IMG/VR virus record: IMGVR_UViG_3300046530_000200
Span: 1 to 49,333 of that record
Reading direction: 5' to 3' (one strand)
DNA: 49,333 bases
Source: a virus
Part shown: positions 6,406 through 14,118 of the stretch, one piece after another
Layout of the letters: each line of letters begins with the position of its first letter
How positions within the stretch are numbered: the first letter of the stretch is position 1
Made by a program: the position numbers and the translations under genes
Notes under the pieces: generated by a model
Databases searched by the model: none
What the model was told of the DNA's origin: nothing
What the model saw: the letters and a program-made list of their open reading frames with translations, nothing else

Positions 6406-7440
6406 ATGGGATGGCCAGGCGAGCAGTTGCTCGGGAAAATGTGGGACACGCTTGCTGATAGAGGGATCGGAGGATGGCTTAAGCCTGGTCAGATCAGACG
6501 GGAAGCCTTAGCCAATATCGAGATGGAAAGGGCGAAGATATTAGCCAATGCTCAAGCCCAACGAGATGCTGAAGATATAAAGGAAGGGCGGAAGTCAATT
6601 TCCGACTTTTCAACAACTATCGACTTCAAAAAGGCCGTATTGTCCAATGACAGATCATTGCGCATAGAGCCGTCGTTGGATTACCAGTTGGCTTATGACG
6701 TGGGTCGCGATCGATTAATTCATGATTCTGTTCGTCAAGAGGTGAACGTTGCCAAGGCAATAATTCATGCGGAAGAAACTCTTCGGAATGATGCGGATCC
6801 CGCCCCGGAAGAAATTATTGATGAGGATTGGCTGTACAGGTGGCGAGACTACACCGGTGAAGTCTCAAATGATGATCTGCAGAAAATTTGGGGAAGGCTT
6901 CTGGCTGGTGAGGTCAAGGCACCAGGTTCTTACTCGTTAAGGTGTCTCGATTTTTTAAGAAATTTATCTCAGGCTGAAGCAAAGTTGATAGAGCAGCTGT
7001 CAAGTTTGGTATTCATGTCTGCGGTTTGGCGTCCGGATGACACAGCTTACAAGTTGCCAGTGTCATTTAAGGAGATTCTCGAGTTACAGGAAATCGGAAT
7101 TGTTTCAGGTGCTGAGGCGATGGGACTTACTATTCAGTTTTTTGACGACAGTCCAGATCACTCGCAGTTTTGGAAGGCCTTGATTTGCCACGATAAGTGT
7201 CTAATAGTCAATCATGTCAATAAAGCTTCAAGGCTGTCTCTGAAAGTCTATGCTGTAACCAAGTTAGGGCTTCAACTCATGACTTTGGGTCAGTTTAAGG
7301 CTGATAATTCGTATTTGGAGGCTCTGGGGAAACACATCATTTCGCAAGGTTATGAGGTGTCTGTAGCTGATGTTGTTGAAGATGGTGAAGGTTATATTAA
7401 GTGGGCAAATGAGCGAAAGTTGGCTGTTACTCAGGAGTGA
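6406..7440 (+). CDS. DUF2806 domain-containing protein
   Basis: This 344-residue protein has the DUF2806 pattern: an N-terminal helical part rich in Ala, Glu and Arg (about 25-65), then DEDWLYRWRDYTGEVSNDDLQ and IWGRLLAGEVKAPGSYS (about 135-170) and a C-terminal domain from about 190. There is no signal peptide or membrane segment. The biochemical role of the family is unknown. GGAG lies 9 bases before the ATG. It is transcribed divergently from the leftward early operon, with a promoter that overlaps a repressor operator, and its end overlaps the end of the repressor gene. That position suits a lysogeny-associated gene, possibly exclusion. Its codon use is more AT-rich than the late genes. 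Confidence 0.75.
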   Translation: MGWPGEQLLGKMWDTLADRGIGGWLKPGQIRREALANIEMERAKILANAQAQRDAEDIKEGRKSISDFSTTIDFKKAVLSNDRSLRIEPSLDYQLAYDVGRDRLIHDSVRQEVNVAKAIIHAEETLRNDADPAPEEIIDEDWLYRWRDYTGEVSNDDLQKIWGRLLAGEVKAPGSYSLRCLDFLRNLSQAEAKLIEQLSSLVFMSAVWRPDDTAYKLPVSFKEILELQEIGIVSGAEAMGLTIQFFDDSPDHSQFWKALICHDKCLIVNHVNKASRLSLKVYAVTKLGLQLMTLGQFKADNSYLEALGKHIISQGYEVSVADVVEDGEGYIKWANERKLAVTQE

Positions 7441-8155
7441 AGGCGCCTACAACCTTTCCACAGATGTGCGTTTCCTCAGTTATATCGATAATAGGATACT
7501 GTGGATTGATAGGTCGAAGAAACTGACGGCCAGCATCTTCAACTAGCACTTTAAAAGTTACTTCGTTTGTCCGAGGTACTCTTGCTATCACTCTATCTCC
7601 AGTATTAGCTTCAACTTCTGGGTCGATAAAAATGATACAACCTGCAGGGTAGCTTCTGCCTGGCCCTGGGTTAGTCATAGAGTCCCCCCTTACCTTCAAT
7701 GCAAAACCGCTTTGACTGATGGATACCGGACAGGAAATCCAAGTGTCCACCTCGTACGGTTCAAAATTTACTACCTCACACCAAGCACCCGCCTGTACCC
7801 AAGAAATTAGTGGCACCTTGCCGAAATGTCCCGATACCTCAACGACATTGCTTATCTCGTCATGGGCAGGGTTCGTTGCGACGATTCGAGAGCCTTCGGC
7901 TTTAGGCTGCACGCCGTATTCAAGCCACTCCCGGCGTATCTTCAGCCATGAACAAAGCGCAACCATGCTGTCTGCTTCGGCTATGGCCTCGCCGTTCAGC
8001 CATTTGCTGATGGCTTGTGTGGTCTTATCAACACCCACAGTCTTCAACTGGCGATGGATGTCCACGCCACGACCCCGGCTGCGTACGCCGGCATCGTCGA
8101 GGGCTTCGTGTAAACGCGCGCTGAAGGCGGCGCGTAATGCATTTTTATCAACCAT
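7427..8155 (-). CDS. Phage repressor, S24/LexA-type, self-cleaving (CI/PrtR-like)
   Basis: This 242-residue protein has an N-terminal helix-turn-helix domain (about 1-80, including VDKTTQAISKWLNG) and a C-terminal S24 peptidase domain. The autocleavage site is A122-G123 in WVQAGAW, with S159 in VRGDSM and K202 in VTFKVL as catalytic residues. Like LexA, CI and PrtR, it should cleave itself when stimulated by RecA filaments, linking induction to DNA damage. I start it at the ATG at 8155; longer frames would run through the operators. An operator copy (8147-8163) covers this start codon, consistent with self-repression. It probably also controls the left operator at 6276-6313. Confidence 0.92.
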   Translation of the reverse strand: MVDKNALRAAFSARLHEALDDAGVRSRGRGVDIHRQLKTVGVDKTTQAISKWLNGEAIAEADSMVALCSWLKIRREWLEYGVQPKAEGSRIVATNPAHDEISNVVEVSGHFGKVPLISWVQAGAWCEVVNFEPYEVDTWISCPVSISQSGFALKVRGDSMTNPGPGRSYPAGCIIFIDPEVEANTGDRVIARVPRTNEVTFKVLVEDAGRQFLRPINPQYPIIDITEETHICGKVVGAFTPE

Positions 8156-8220
8156 AGGTTGAGAGTGCCATGGAGCTTGCGCAATAGTCAGTTGATGTTT
8201 AATATCAACCGCTAGTTGAT
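8147..8220. promoter_or_regulatory. Right operator region with three repressor operators and a rightward promoter
   Basis: Three 17-bp sites match ATCAAC-N5-GTTGAT: 8147-8163 (one mismatch, over the repressor start codon), 8180-8196 (weak left half) and 8204-8220 (perfect, centre CGCTA). A rightward promoter reads TTGCGC (8177-8182), a 17-bp spacer, then TAATAT (8200-8205), so the last two operators would block it. A leftward promoter with TTGATA near 8218-8213 is possible but has a poor -10 box. Three operators between a repressor and a Cro-like gene copy the lambda OR layout. Confidence 0.75.
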
Positions 8221-8234
8221 AAATGGAGGTTGCC

Positions 8235-8495
8235 ATGTTGGACCCCGCAGATTTTCCGAACGCTATTGCGTTTGCTTTTGAAGCAGTAGGCGGTATTGGG
8301 GCCGCCGCTAAGGTTTGCAACAGGAGTTATCAGGCGCTCAACAAGTGGCGTCAGGCGGCTATTCTGCCGCGAACCGACTACACCGGCGAAACCAAATACG
8401 CTGTGCTTTTGGCGACAGCTGCAAAGCAGAAGGGCAACTCGTTTGAGTCAGCCTGGTTACTCAATGCATCTGCACCACAGAAAGCTGCTGCATAG
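8235..8495 (+). CDS. Cro/YdaS-like transcriptional regulator
   Basis: This 86-residue protein (MLDPADFPNAIAFAFEAVGG...) has a helix-turn-helix in IGAAAKVCNRSYQALNKWRQ, as in YdaS-type and Cro-like phage regulators. Such proteins bind the repressor operators and push the phage toward lytic growth. I chose the ATG at 8235 because GGAGG sits just before it; the in-frame ATG at 8223 falls on that ribosome binding site. It is the first gene rightward from the operator-controlled promoter and diverges from the repressor gene, the classic cro position. Confidence 0.8.
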   Translation: MLDPADFPNAIAFAFEAVGGIGAAAKVCNRSYQALNKWRQAAILPRTDYTGETKYAVLLATAAKQKGNSFESAWLLNASAPQKAAA

Positions 8496-8504
8496 CATAG
8501 TCAG

Positions 8505-8528
8505 AAAAAAGGCGACCCAAGGGCCGCC
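8505..8528 (-). terminator. Intrinsic terminator for leftward transcription
   Basis: On the minus strand, GGCGGCCC, a TT loop and GGGTCGCC form an 8-bp stem (one G-T pair) followed by six T. It faces leftward, and no protein gene on that strand ends here: the repressor begins 350 bases further on. It therefore implies a short leftward transcript from upstream of about 8530, discussed as a possible antisense RNA. Confidence 0.75.
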
Positions 8529-8831
8529 CAGTTCCTCCCGGCACGCACCACCACAGCGCTGTCGGGTCGCGATGAAGATAGGCGGGCACACCACATGCTA
8601 ACCACCTCTCTTTACCGTGCTTTCCAAGGCTCGGAAGCCTTGGTGTTGCTGCCTTTTCCACCACAGATTGGGCAGCTGTTGCGCCAGAGGTGAACGATGG
8701 ATCGTTTGCCTCGGCACGGTGCCGGTATCGATCTTGAGGATCTAGCCGGCGTTTGGGCCCTTTCAAGCCACGCGGCAAATGTATCACCACTACATGTCGC
8801 GCGGCACTGGCAACTTACAAGGATTAATGCC
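8529..8831. other. About 300 bases without a recognised gene; possible small antisense RNA
   Basis: No convincing protein gene is visible on either strand between the Cro-like gene and the CII-like gene. A plus-strand frame begins at 8697 in phase with the CII-like gene but has no ribosome binding site. On the minus strand, short frames with low-complexity ends lead to the terminator at 8528-8505. The region may encode a leftward RNA complementary to the leader of the CII-like gene. I see no clear promoter. Confidence 0.35.
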
Positions 8832-9350
8832 ATGAGCCGAATCGCTCTGAGTTCTGTTGAACGGGCGCAGCGGGAAATCCTGCCGCTCGATCTAGCGCTT
8901 TACCATGCTGCTCGGGACTATCCCGGCGGCGCCGCTGCAATAGCCGCCACCACCGGCAGAAACGCCACCACGCTGCAGCACAAGCTGTCTCCCACGCACC
9001 CCAGCCATACGGTCAATATTCAGGAGTTTGGCGAGATCCTAGAGCTGACCAAGGACCGACGCATTCTGGATGCGGTGCACGCGTTGGTCGGGGATACGAC
9101 TTGGCAGGAATTGGCCGAGGCGTACACCAACGACATGCCCGAAACCTTGACCACTGGCATTGCTGAGTACTTTCGGCAAGTAGCTGATTTGGCTGATACA
9201 TGGGCCAAGAGCATCGGCGACGGCGTGGTTAGCGATCACGAACTGGCCGCGATCCGCCTGCAAGTGTTTCGTGGGATTCAAGGGTTGTTGGGAATGTTCA
9301 ACCGCGCCACGTACGTCAACCAGACGACGCGGGGTGTTGATCGTGGCTGA
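8832..9350 (+). CDS. Phage regulatory protein, CII family (CP76-like)
   Basis: This 172-residue protein (MSRIALSSVERAQREILPLD...) fits the phage regulatory CII family found in Pseudomonas and related hosts. It has a helix-turn-helix in GGAAAIAATTGRNATTLQHKL, the typical SHTVNIQEFGEILELT segment, and a helical C-terminal half that would give oligomerisation. Such proteins activate promoters that set up lysogeny. I start it at the ATG at 8832 (AAGGAT upstream); the longer frame from 8697 has no ribosome binding site. Its 3' end overlaps the DksA/TraR-like gene, so the two are translated together. Confidence 0.82.
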   Translation: MSRIALSSVERAQREILPLDLALYHAARDYPGGAAAIAATTGRNATTLQHKLSPTHPSHTVNIQEFGEILELTKDRRILDAVHALVGDTTWQELAEAYTNDMPETLTTGIAEYFRQVADLADTWAKSIGDGVVSDHELAAIRLQVFRGIQGLLGMFNRATYVNQTTRGVDRG

Positions 9351-9573
9351 TATTGCTGACTTCGCTAATGACCTGGTGCAGGAGCGTGTTGACCAAGCAC
9401 TGGCTGCACGTCTTGTCGCCGCCAAGTCTGCCTTGGCGGCGCATTCGTTTCTTTTTTGCGAAACGTGCGATGAGCCGATCCCGGAGGCCCGCCGTTTGGC
9501 GCAGCCCGGCTGTACGGAATGCGTGGGATGCCTTGCCATCGCGGAATTGATGGAGGCCCGCCATGCTCGATGA
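9343..9573 (+). CDS. TraR/DksA family zinc-finger protein
   Basis: This 76-residue protein begins at a GTG (9343) that overlaps the end of the CII-like gene. A helical N-part (VADIADFANDLVQERVDQAL) is followed by a C4 zinc finger, CETCDEPI and then CTECVGC, the DksA/TraR signature. TraR-type proteins bind the RNA polymerase secondary channel and mimic DksA with ppGpp, so phage copies can reprogram host transcription. Its stop lies inside the start of the primase gene (11-base overlap), indicating coupled translation. Confidence 0.88.
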   Translation: MADIADFANDLVQERVDQALAARLVAAKSALAAHSFLFCETCDEPIPEARRLAQPGCTECVGCLAIAELMEARHAR

Positions 9574-11782
9574 GGTGTTGGAGCAATTCGCGGATTACGG
9601 TTTGGAGCCGGCGCAGCCGCTGGTATTTGGCAAGCTGACCCGGTGCAAGACGTCGCAGGACAAGGGCAAGGAAAAGAACGGCTGGTACATCGCCCATGAA
9701 CATCGCACCGAGAAGGGCGAGACGCTGATTTTCGGCGCGTTCGGTGACTGGCGTTCGGGTGAGTCGCAGAAGATCAAGGTCAAGGCCGGGCGGATGTCAC
9801 CGGAAGAGCGTGAGGTCATGCGCGCTCGGCAGGAGGAGGCAAAGCGCCGGGCTGCGGAGATCGCGGCCAGTGCGGCACGTCGTGCCGCGAAGCGGGCAGC
9901 GGGCATGTTCAAACGCATGCCGGAGAAGGGGCGTAGCGACTATTTGGATCGTAAGCAGATCGTCGGTATCGGTGTTCGGTACGCGCCCCGTACTGGCGCG
10001 TTCCTGGTGCCAATGTGCAACGTGCGCGACGAGATTGTCGGGCTGCAGGTGGTGTATCCAACCAAACAGGAAGACACCGGGCGGGACAAGACGTATTGGC
10101 CCTACGGGATGGCGAAGGAGGGCGCCTTTCACTTGATCGGGCCGCATCCGGATCCGGGTGAGCCAGTGCTGGTGTGTGAGGGCTACGCCACCGGCGCCAG
10201 CCTGCACATGGCGACTTCGCTGACGGTGGCCATCGCGTTTGATGCGGGCAACCTGTTGGTGGTGTGTAAGGCGATGCGCGAGCGTTTCGCCGGCTGCCCG
10301 CTGATCATCTGCCGGGACGATGACTGGAAGACCACAAAACCGAACGGCGATGCCTGGAACCCCGGTGAAGAGAAGGCCAACAACGCGGCGCTGATCGTCG
10401 GTGGGCAGGTTGTCACGCCGATCTTTTCCGGTGAACGGGAGATCAAGTGGACTGACTTCAATGACCTGCATGTTGCCGAAGGTTTGGAAGCGGTCCGGCG
10501 CCAGGTGCTGGCAGTGGTCAAACCGCCGGCTGCTGGTGGCTGGAAGGACATGCTGGCTCGGAGCGAAAGCGGTGCGTTGATTGCGCACATGCAGAACGTC
10601 GAGCTGATCCTGGCCAACGATGAACGCTGGGCCGGGGTGATCAGTTACAGCGCTTTCAGTTCGAAGATCGTGAAGTTGCGTGCGGCGCCGTATGGCGGCG
10701 GCATGGGCGATTGGGCGGACATTGATGACGTGAGGGTGATGAAGTGGCTCGCGCAGCAGTACAACTTGCGGGTCAAGGCCTCGCATGTGATCGAGGCGGT
10801 GAGTGTGGTTGCACATGATCATGCGTTCCATCCAGTGCGACAGTACCTGCGCAAGCTGGAATGGGATCGCGTACCGCGTCTGGAGAGCTGGCTCACAGAA
10901 GTCATGGGCGTCAAGGCCACTGATTACTCGTCCAAGGTGGGTAAGCGCTGGATGTTGTCGGCGGTGGCGCGGGTGATGAAGCCCGGCTGTAAGGCTGACT
11001 CGGTGATGATCCTTGAGGGCGCGCAGGGGGCCGGTAAGTCGACGGCGATGAGCATTCTCGGCGGCGAGTGGTTTATGGATACGCCGTTCGCCCTAGGCGA
11101 CAAGGATGGGTTTCAGGCGATCCGGGGCAAGTGGATCGTCGAGCTTGGCGAGCTGGACAGCTTCAACAAGGCCGAGAGCACCAAGGCCAAGCAGTTTTTC
11201 TCGGCGTCCACTGACACCTACCGCGAGAGCTACGGCCGCCGCACCATGGACGTGCCGCGTCAGTGCGTGTTCGTGGGGACGACGAACCAAGACGAATACC
11301 TCAAGGACGCGACCGGTAACCGGCGGTATTGGCCAGTGGCGTGTACCAAGGTGGATCTGGAGTTGTTGCGCTCGATCCGCGATCAGCTGTGGGCTGAGGC
11401 GGTGTTCTGCTACAACGCGGGCGATCTCTGGTGGGTGACGCTGGACGAAGCGGCGATGTTCGGCGAGGAGCAGGACGAGCGTTTTGTGGTGGACGAGTGG
11501 GAAGGGCCAATTCTGACTTGGCTGGAAGAGTCGCAGATTGGCGAGACCACCACCGGCAGCGATGTGCTGACCAGTGCGTTGAAACTGGACTTTGGGCATT
11601 GGGGCAAGCCTGAGCAGATGCGGGTCGGGGCGATCATGCATCGGTTGGGATGGCGGCGTGTTCGGTTGCCGCCGTTGGTGAAGAGTGGTCAGCGGCCTTG
11701 GGCTTACAAAAAGCCGGCAGGGTGGGGTGGGGCTTCGGCGTTGAAGCGCGAAGTGTTTGAGGAGCCTTGCTTCGATGATTAA
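9563..11782 (+). CDS. Phage primase/helicase with VapE-type (VirE) ATPase domain
   Basis: This 739-residue replication protein has three parts. The N-terminus (about 1-180) contains a long charged helix. A Toprim-like primase core (about 195-300) shows VLVCEGYATGASLH, AIAFDAGNL and IICRDDD. The C-terminal two-fifths is a VapE-type P-loop ATPase with Walker A in EGAQGAGKST near residue 490, the conserved KWIVELGELDSF, and FVGTTNQDEYLKD, then GNRRYWPV. By family, it primes and unwinds DNA at the phage origin, like P4 alpha in general plan. GGAGG precedes the ATG. The repeat-rich region just downstream (12160-12436) is the likely origin. Confidence 0.9.
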   Translation: MLDEVLEQFADYGLEPAQPLVFGKLTRCKTSQDKGKEKNGWYIAHEHRTEKGETLIFGAFGDWRSGESQKIKVKAGRMSPEEREVMRARQEEAKRRAAEIAASAARRAAKRAAGMFKRMPEKGRSDYLDRKQIVGIGVRYAPRTGAFLVPMCNVRDEIVGLQVVYPTKQEDTGRDKTYWPYGMAKEGAFHLIGPHPDPGEPVLVCEGYATGASLHMATSLTVAIAFDAGNLLVVCKAMRERFAGCPLIICRDDDWKTTKPNGDAWNPGEEKANNAALIVGGQVVTPIFSGEREIKWTDFNDLHVAEGLEAVRRQVLAVVKPPAAGGWKDMLARSESGALIAHMQNVELILANDERWAGVISYSAFSSKIVKLRAAPYGGGMGDWADIDDVRVMKWLAQQYNLRVKASHVIEAVSVVAHDHAFHPVRQYLRKLEWDRVPRLESWLTEVMGVKATDYSSKVGKRWMLSAVARVMKPGCKADSVMILEGAQGAGKSTAMSILGGEWFMDTPFALGDKDGFQAIRGKWIVELGELDSFNKAESTKAKQFFSASTDTYRESYGRRTMDVPRQCVFVGTTNQDEYLKDATGNRRYWPVACTKVDLELLRSIRDQLWAEAVFCYNAGDLWWVTLDEAAMFGEEQDERFVVDEWEGPILTWLEESQIGETTTGSDVLTSALKLDFGHWGKPEQMRVGAIMHRLGWRRVRLPPLVKSGQRPWAYKKPAGWGGASALKREVFEEPCFDD

Positions 11783-12134
11783 GGAGATTGATTCGTTGCT
11801 GAGGCTATGGGCTCAGGAGCTGCATTCCGAACATTCGAAGGGTGGGCTTGCTGGGGGGAATATGGTTGCCATGATGATGGAGAGTAATGGGCAACTGATC
11901 CGTGGGCGGCGTGCCTTCCGGGCGCCGCTGGAGAGTTCTCTCGACATCGAGCTGATCGTGAACAAGCATCTTGCGCCCGACCTGGTAACGGTTGTGCGGG
12001 AGCATTACTGCACGCTCGACGTTGATATGCGCTTGCGGTATGCCCATTGCGGTTGCGGCCGCGATACGTACTACCAGCGCCTGCATGACGCACATCTGCA
12101 GATCCTTGGCGTGATGATGGGGATGGCTGCGTGA
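11775..12134 (+). CDS. Hypothetical phage protein, possible late regulator
   Basis: This 119-residue protein starts MIKEIDSLLRLWAQELH and overlaps the end of the primase gene, with GAGGAG about 10 bases upstream of the ATG at 11775. The C-terminal part, RYAHCGCGRDTYYQRLHDAH, resembles the DNA-binding end of phage Q-like antiterminators and DUF1133-type proteins, where a helix-turn-helix carries the TYYxRL pattern. That suggests, without proving, a role in late transcription. Its position, last in the rightward early operon and before the late genes, supports the idea. Confidence 0.55.
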   Translation: MIKEIDSLLRLWAQELHSEHSKGGLAGGNMVAMMMESNGQLIRGRRAFRAPLESSLDIELIVNKHLAPDLVTVVREHYCTLDVDMRLRYAHCGCGRDTYYQRLHDAHLQILGVMMGMAA

Positions 12135-12618
12135 CCCCAGGCATTCGTCCGGCTGTTGTTGTCCCACTGGCCCGTCTTGTCCTGCTGCGTTTTGTTGCGG
12201 TGGGACAGGTGCGGGCCTTGTCGTTGTTGGGTTGTCCCACCGTCCCGCTACAAAGTGCATCCCGCCCGTGTGAGCGTAGCGGGCAGCAGCACGCGCGTTT
12301 CACGCGCACGCGTGTTCTTCAAATTCTTCCTTTACACGAGAAAGGGAATAGATAAGTAGGACAGTGGGGCGAAGCCCCGAATTTAGGCGCTCTGAGGCGT
12401 CCCACTTCGATTCCGAATGGTGGGACAGATGGGACGCCGCCGAAACAACAGAATGCCGGGGTGGGATATTCGCCGACATTCGCTAGGCGTTCACCCGGTG
12501 TTACCCACTTATTCGCCGGGTGGCATTAAACCGGGGTTGCTGCCACCGGAATCGACCTGTAAAAAGTAGTCATCTTCGATAGGTGCGACCGCAGAGAGCG
12601 GCAGGCACCACACCACCA
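12135..12618. other. Gene-free repeat region, candidate replication origin
   Basis: I see no credible gene here. Copies of the octamer GTGGGACA occur in both orientations: 12160-12167 (inverted), 12200-12207, 12233-12240 (inverted) and 12420-12427. Near copies lie at 12398-12405 and 12430-12436. A small GGGGC/GCCCC hairpin lies near 12366. Phage P4 alpha, which also has a VirE-type helicase, binds GGTGAACAG-type iterons, and GGTGGGACAG here is similar. Origin function is inferred. Confidence 0.5.
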
Positions 12619-12645
12619 AACCCGGCCATTGCGCCGGGTTTTTTA
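12619..12645 (+). terminator. Intrinsic terminator after the early/replication region
   Basis: An 8-bp stem AACCCGGC/GCCGGGTT is followed by TTTTTTA. It closes rightward early transcription and touches the end of the minus-strand gene at 12643, for which it can also act. Confidence 0.85.
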
Positions 12646-12939
12646 TTGGCTTGGTTTTTTGTACTCGAGCGAATAGCGCAGGTACTTCTTCAAGAACACT
12701 GCAGTACCAAGCAATACCAGCACACCGAGAGCGGCAATGTTCAGAGTCAGAACGCGCGTAAGGCTGATGGGGGCATTACTCGTTACCAAGAGGTAGAGGC
12801 TATGGGCATGGCTGAATGCGAGTACAGCAAGGCAACACCACACTGCGAAAATTTTGAATTCGATGAGGCGTTTTTCGCTGATGGAAAAGTAAGTGAAAAC
12901 GGCAGAAAGGAGCGCTAAAACGAATGTCGCTTTTTCCAT
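12643..12939 (-). CDS. Small membrane protein (about three transmembrane segments)
   Basis: This 98-residue protein is strongly hydrophobic: MEKATFVLALLSAVFTYFSI, FAVWCCLAVLAFSHAHSLYLL and TLNIAALGVLVLLGTAVFL are three likely membrane helices, and the C-terminus is basic. It lies alone on the strand opposite to its neighbours, between two rightward blocks, which is typical of a moron expressed from the prophage. The ribosome binding site is weak. A role in superinfection exclusion is possible; nothing in the sequence proves it. Confidence 0.6.
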   Translation of the reverse strand: MEKATFVLALLSAVFTYFSISEKRLIEFKIFAVWCCLAVLAFSHAHSLYLLVTSNAPISLTRVLTLNIAALGVLVLLGTAVFLKKYLRYSLEYKKPSQ

Positions 12940-13041
12940 TGGAGAGTCCCGTCAAACATGAGTTGAAAGGCTTGAGCCTAAGCCTTCTCGGTGACCACCG
13001 ACAAGTGACTTGCTCTTACGTGTTTTGAACCTGGAGATGTG

Positions 13042-13386
13042 ATGACAAACGAACAACAAGCGCTGGCAGAGATGCCGATTTGGTTAGTGATCGTCCTGGC
13101 TCTGGTCGGTGGCGTATCGGGAGAGATGTGGCGCGCCGACAAGGATGGGGCGCGAGGATGGGCATTGTTGCGACGCCTCGCGCTTCGATCCGGTGCCTGC
13201 ATTGTCTGCGGGGTGTCGGCGATGATGCTGATGATCGCCGCTGGCATGTCGATCTGGACGGCGGGCGCCCTGGGTTGCCTCACTGCGATGGCCGGTGCCG
13301 ATGTGGCCATCGGGTTGTACGAACGCTGGGCCGCTAAGCGGCTGGGCGTCTGCGAAGTCCCGCCAGCCGGGGGCGAGCAGGGGTGA
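13042..13386 (+). CDS. Phage holin family protein
   Basis: This 114-residue inner-membrane protein has three predicted membrane helices (PIWLVIVLALVGGVSGEM, GACIVCGVSAMMLMIAAGM, IWTAGALGCLTAMAGADVAIG) and ends LYERWAAKRLGV, as in holins of Pseudomonas P2-like phages. Holins time lysis by forming membrane lesions that let endolysin reach the cell wall. GGAG sits before the ATG at 13042. It lies before the packaging genes, far from the endolysin at 33.5 kb, an arrangement seen in other lambda/P2 mosaic phages. Confidence 0.82.
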   Translation: MTNEQQALAEMPIWLVIVLALVGGVSGEMWRADKDGARGWALLRRLALRSGACIVCGVSAMMLMIAAGMSIWTAGALGCLTAMAGADVAIGLYERWAAKRLGVCEVPPAGGEQG

Positions 13387-13546
13387 TGCACCGATCTGGG
13401 GCGCCGAAAACCGGCGGGGACCCTAGGGGTATTTGAAGGACACGGGGTCGGAAACCCGCGGCTTTTCGTTAGTGGCTGGATTTCAAAGTTAGTTGACCTC
13501 AGTTGACTGGTTGACCAGTTGACCGGGCTTGGAGACAGGAGGCTAC
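13387..13546. other. Candidate cos and terminase-binding region
   Basis: This gap before the small terminase gene has an interrupted palindrome (ACCCTAGGGGT near 13420) in a run of GGGGACC and GGGGTCGG motifs, followed by four GTTGAC repeats at 13492, 13502, 13510 and 13518, partly within the palindrome ACTGGTTGACCAGT. A cut site followed by direct repeats bound by the small terminase is the lambda cos layout. The exact cut position cannot be read from sequence. Confidence 0.5.
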
Positions 13547-14113
13547 ATGGCTTTTTTGACACGTAAGGAATACGGCGAGCTGAAGGGTTGGTCCAAGCAG
13601 CACATCAGCAAACTGATACTCAATAATCGGCTGGTGTTGAACGAAGCCGAGCTGATTGATGTGGATGCAAGCGAGCAATTTTTAGCAATGACACGTGACC
13701 CAAGCAAGGTCGGAGTGACTGCTCGGCATACTCAGGACAAGCAGCGCACGGCTGTTGTGCCACCTGTGACTGTGCAGCAATCCGCTCCTGTTGCACAGCC
13801 GGCAATTCCCGACTATCAGCGCTCTCGCGCGCGCCGCGAACATGCCCAGGCGGAGCAGATTGAAAGCCAGGTACGCAAAGAAAACGGTTCTTTAGTTGAG
13901 GCTGACGTCGTCGATAAAGCCGCCTTCGAGGCTGGGCGCATGCTGCGTGATCTTCTCCTCGGCATGCCGCCGCAGATCGCACCGGAATTGGTAGCGATGA
14001 CAGATCCCTGGGACATTGAAAAACATCTGACGGCGGCGATTCGTAGAACCCTCGAAGATGCTGAGCGCATGTCCGCCAGTGATCTTTCCCGAGCACTAAC
14101 CACCAAGAGCTGA
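13547..14113 (+). CDS. Terminase small subunit (Nu1-like)
   Basis: This 188-residue protein starts MAFLTRKEYGELKGWSKQHISK, a winged helix-turn-helix as in lambda gpNu1, which recognises cosB. A flexible linker (about 60-95) and a helical C-terminal part (about 95-188) for binding the large subunit follow. AGGAGG precedes the ATG at 13547. It lies five bases before the large terminase gene. The GTTGAC repeats directly upstream are the likely binding sites. Confidence 0.85.
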   Translation: MAFLTRKEYGELKGWSKQHISKLILNNRLVLNEAELIDVDASEQFLAMTRDPSKVGVTARHTQDKQRTAVVPPVTVQQSAPVAQPAIPDYQRSRARREHAQAEQIESQVRKENGSLVEADVVDKAAFEAGRMLRDLLLGMPPQIAPELVAMTDPWDIEKHLTAAIRRTLEDAERMSASDLSRALTTKS

Positions 14114-14118
14114 CCCCT

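Noticed and set aside
12131-12355. Short plus-strand frame after the 119-residue gene
   Set aside because: It has no ribosome binding site, reads through the GTGGGACA repeats and has no protein-like pattern.
12583-12918. Plus-strand frame opposite the small membrane protein
   Set aside because: It crosses a terminator and has unusual composition; the minus-strand frame has three convincing membrane helices.
13492-13523. GTTGAC repeats considered as extra repressor operators
   Set aside because: Spacing and orientation do not fit ATCAAC-N5-GTTGAT; the position before the small terminase fits packaging sites better.
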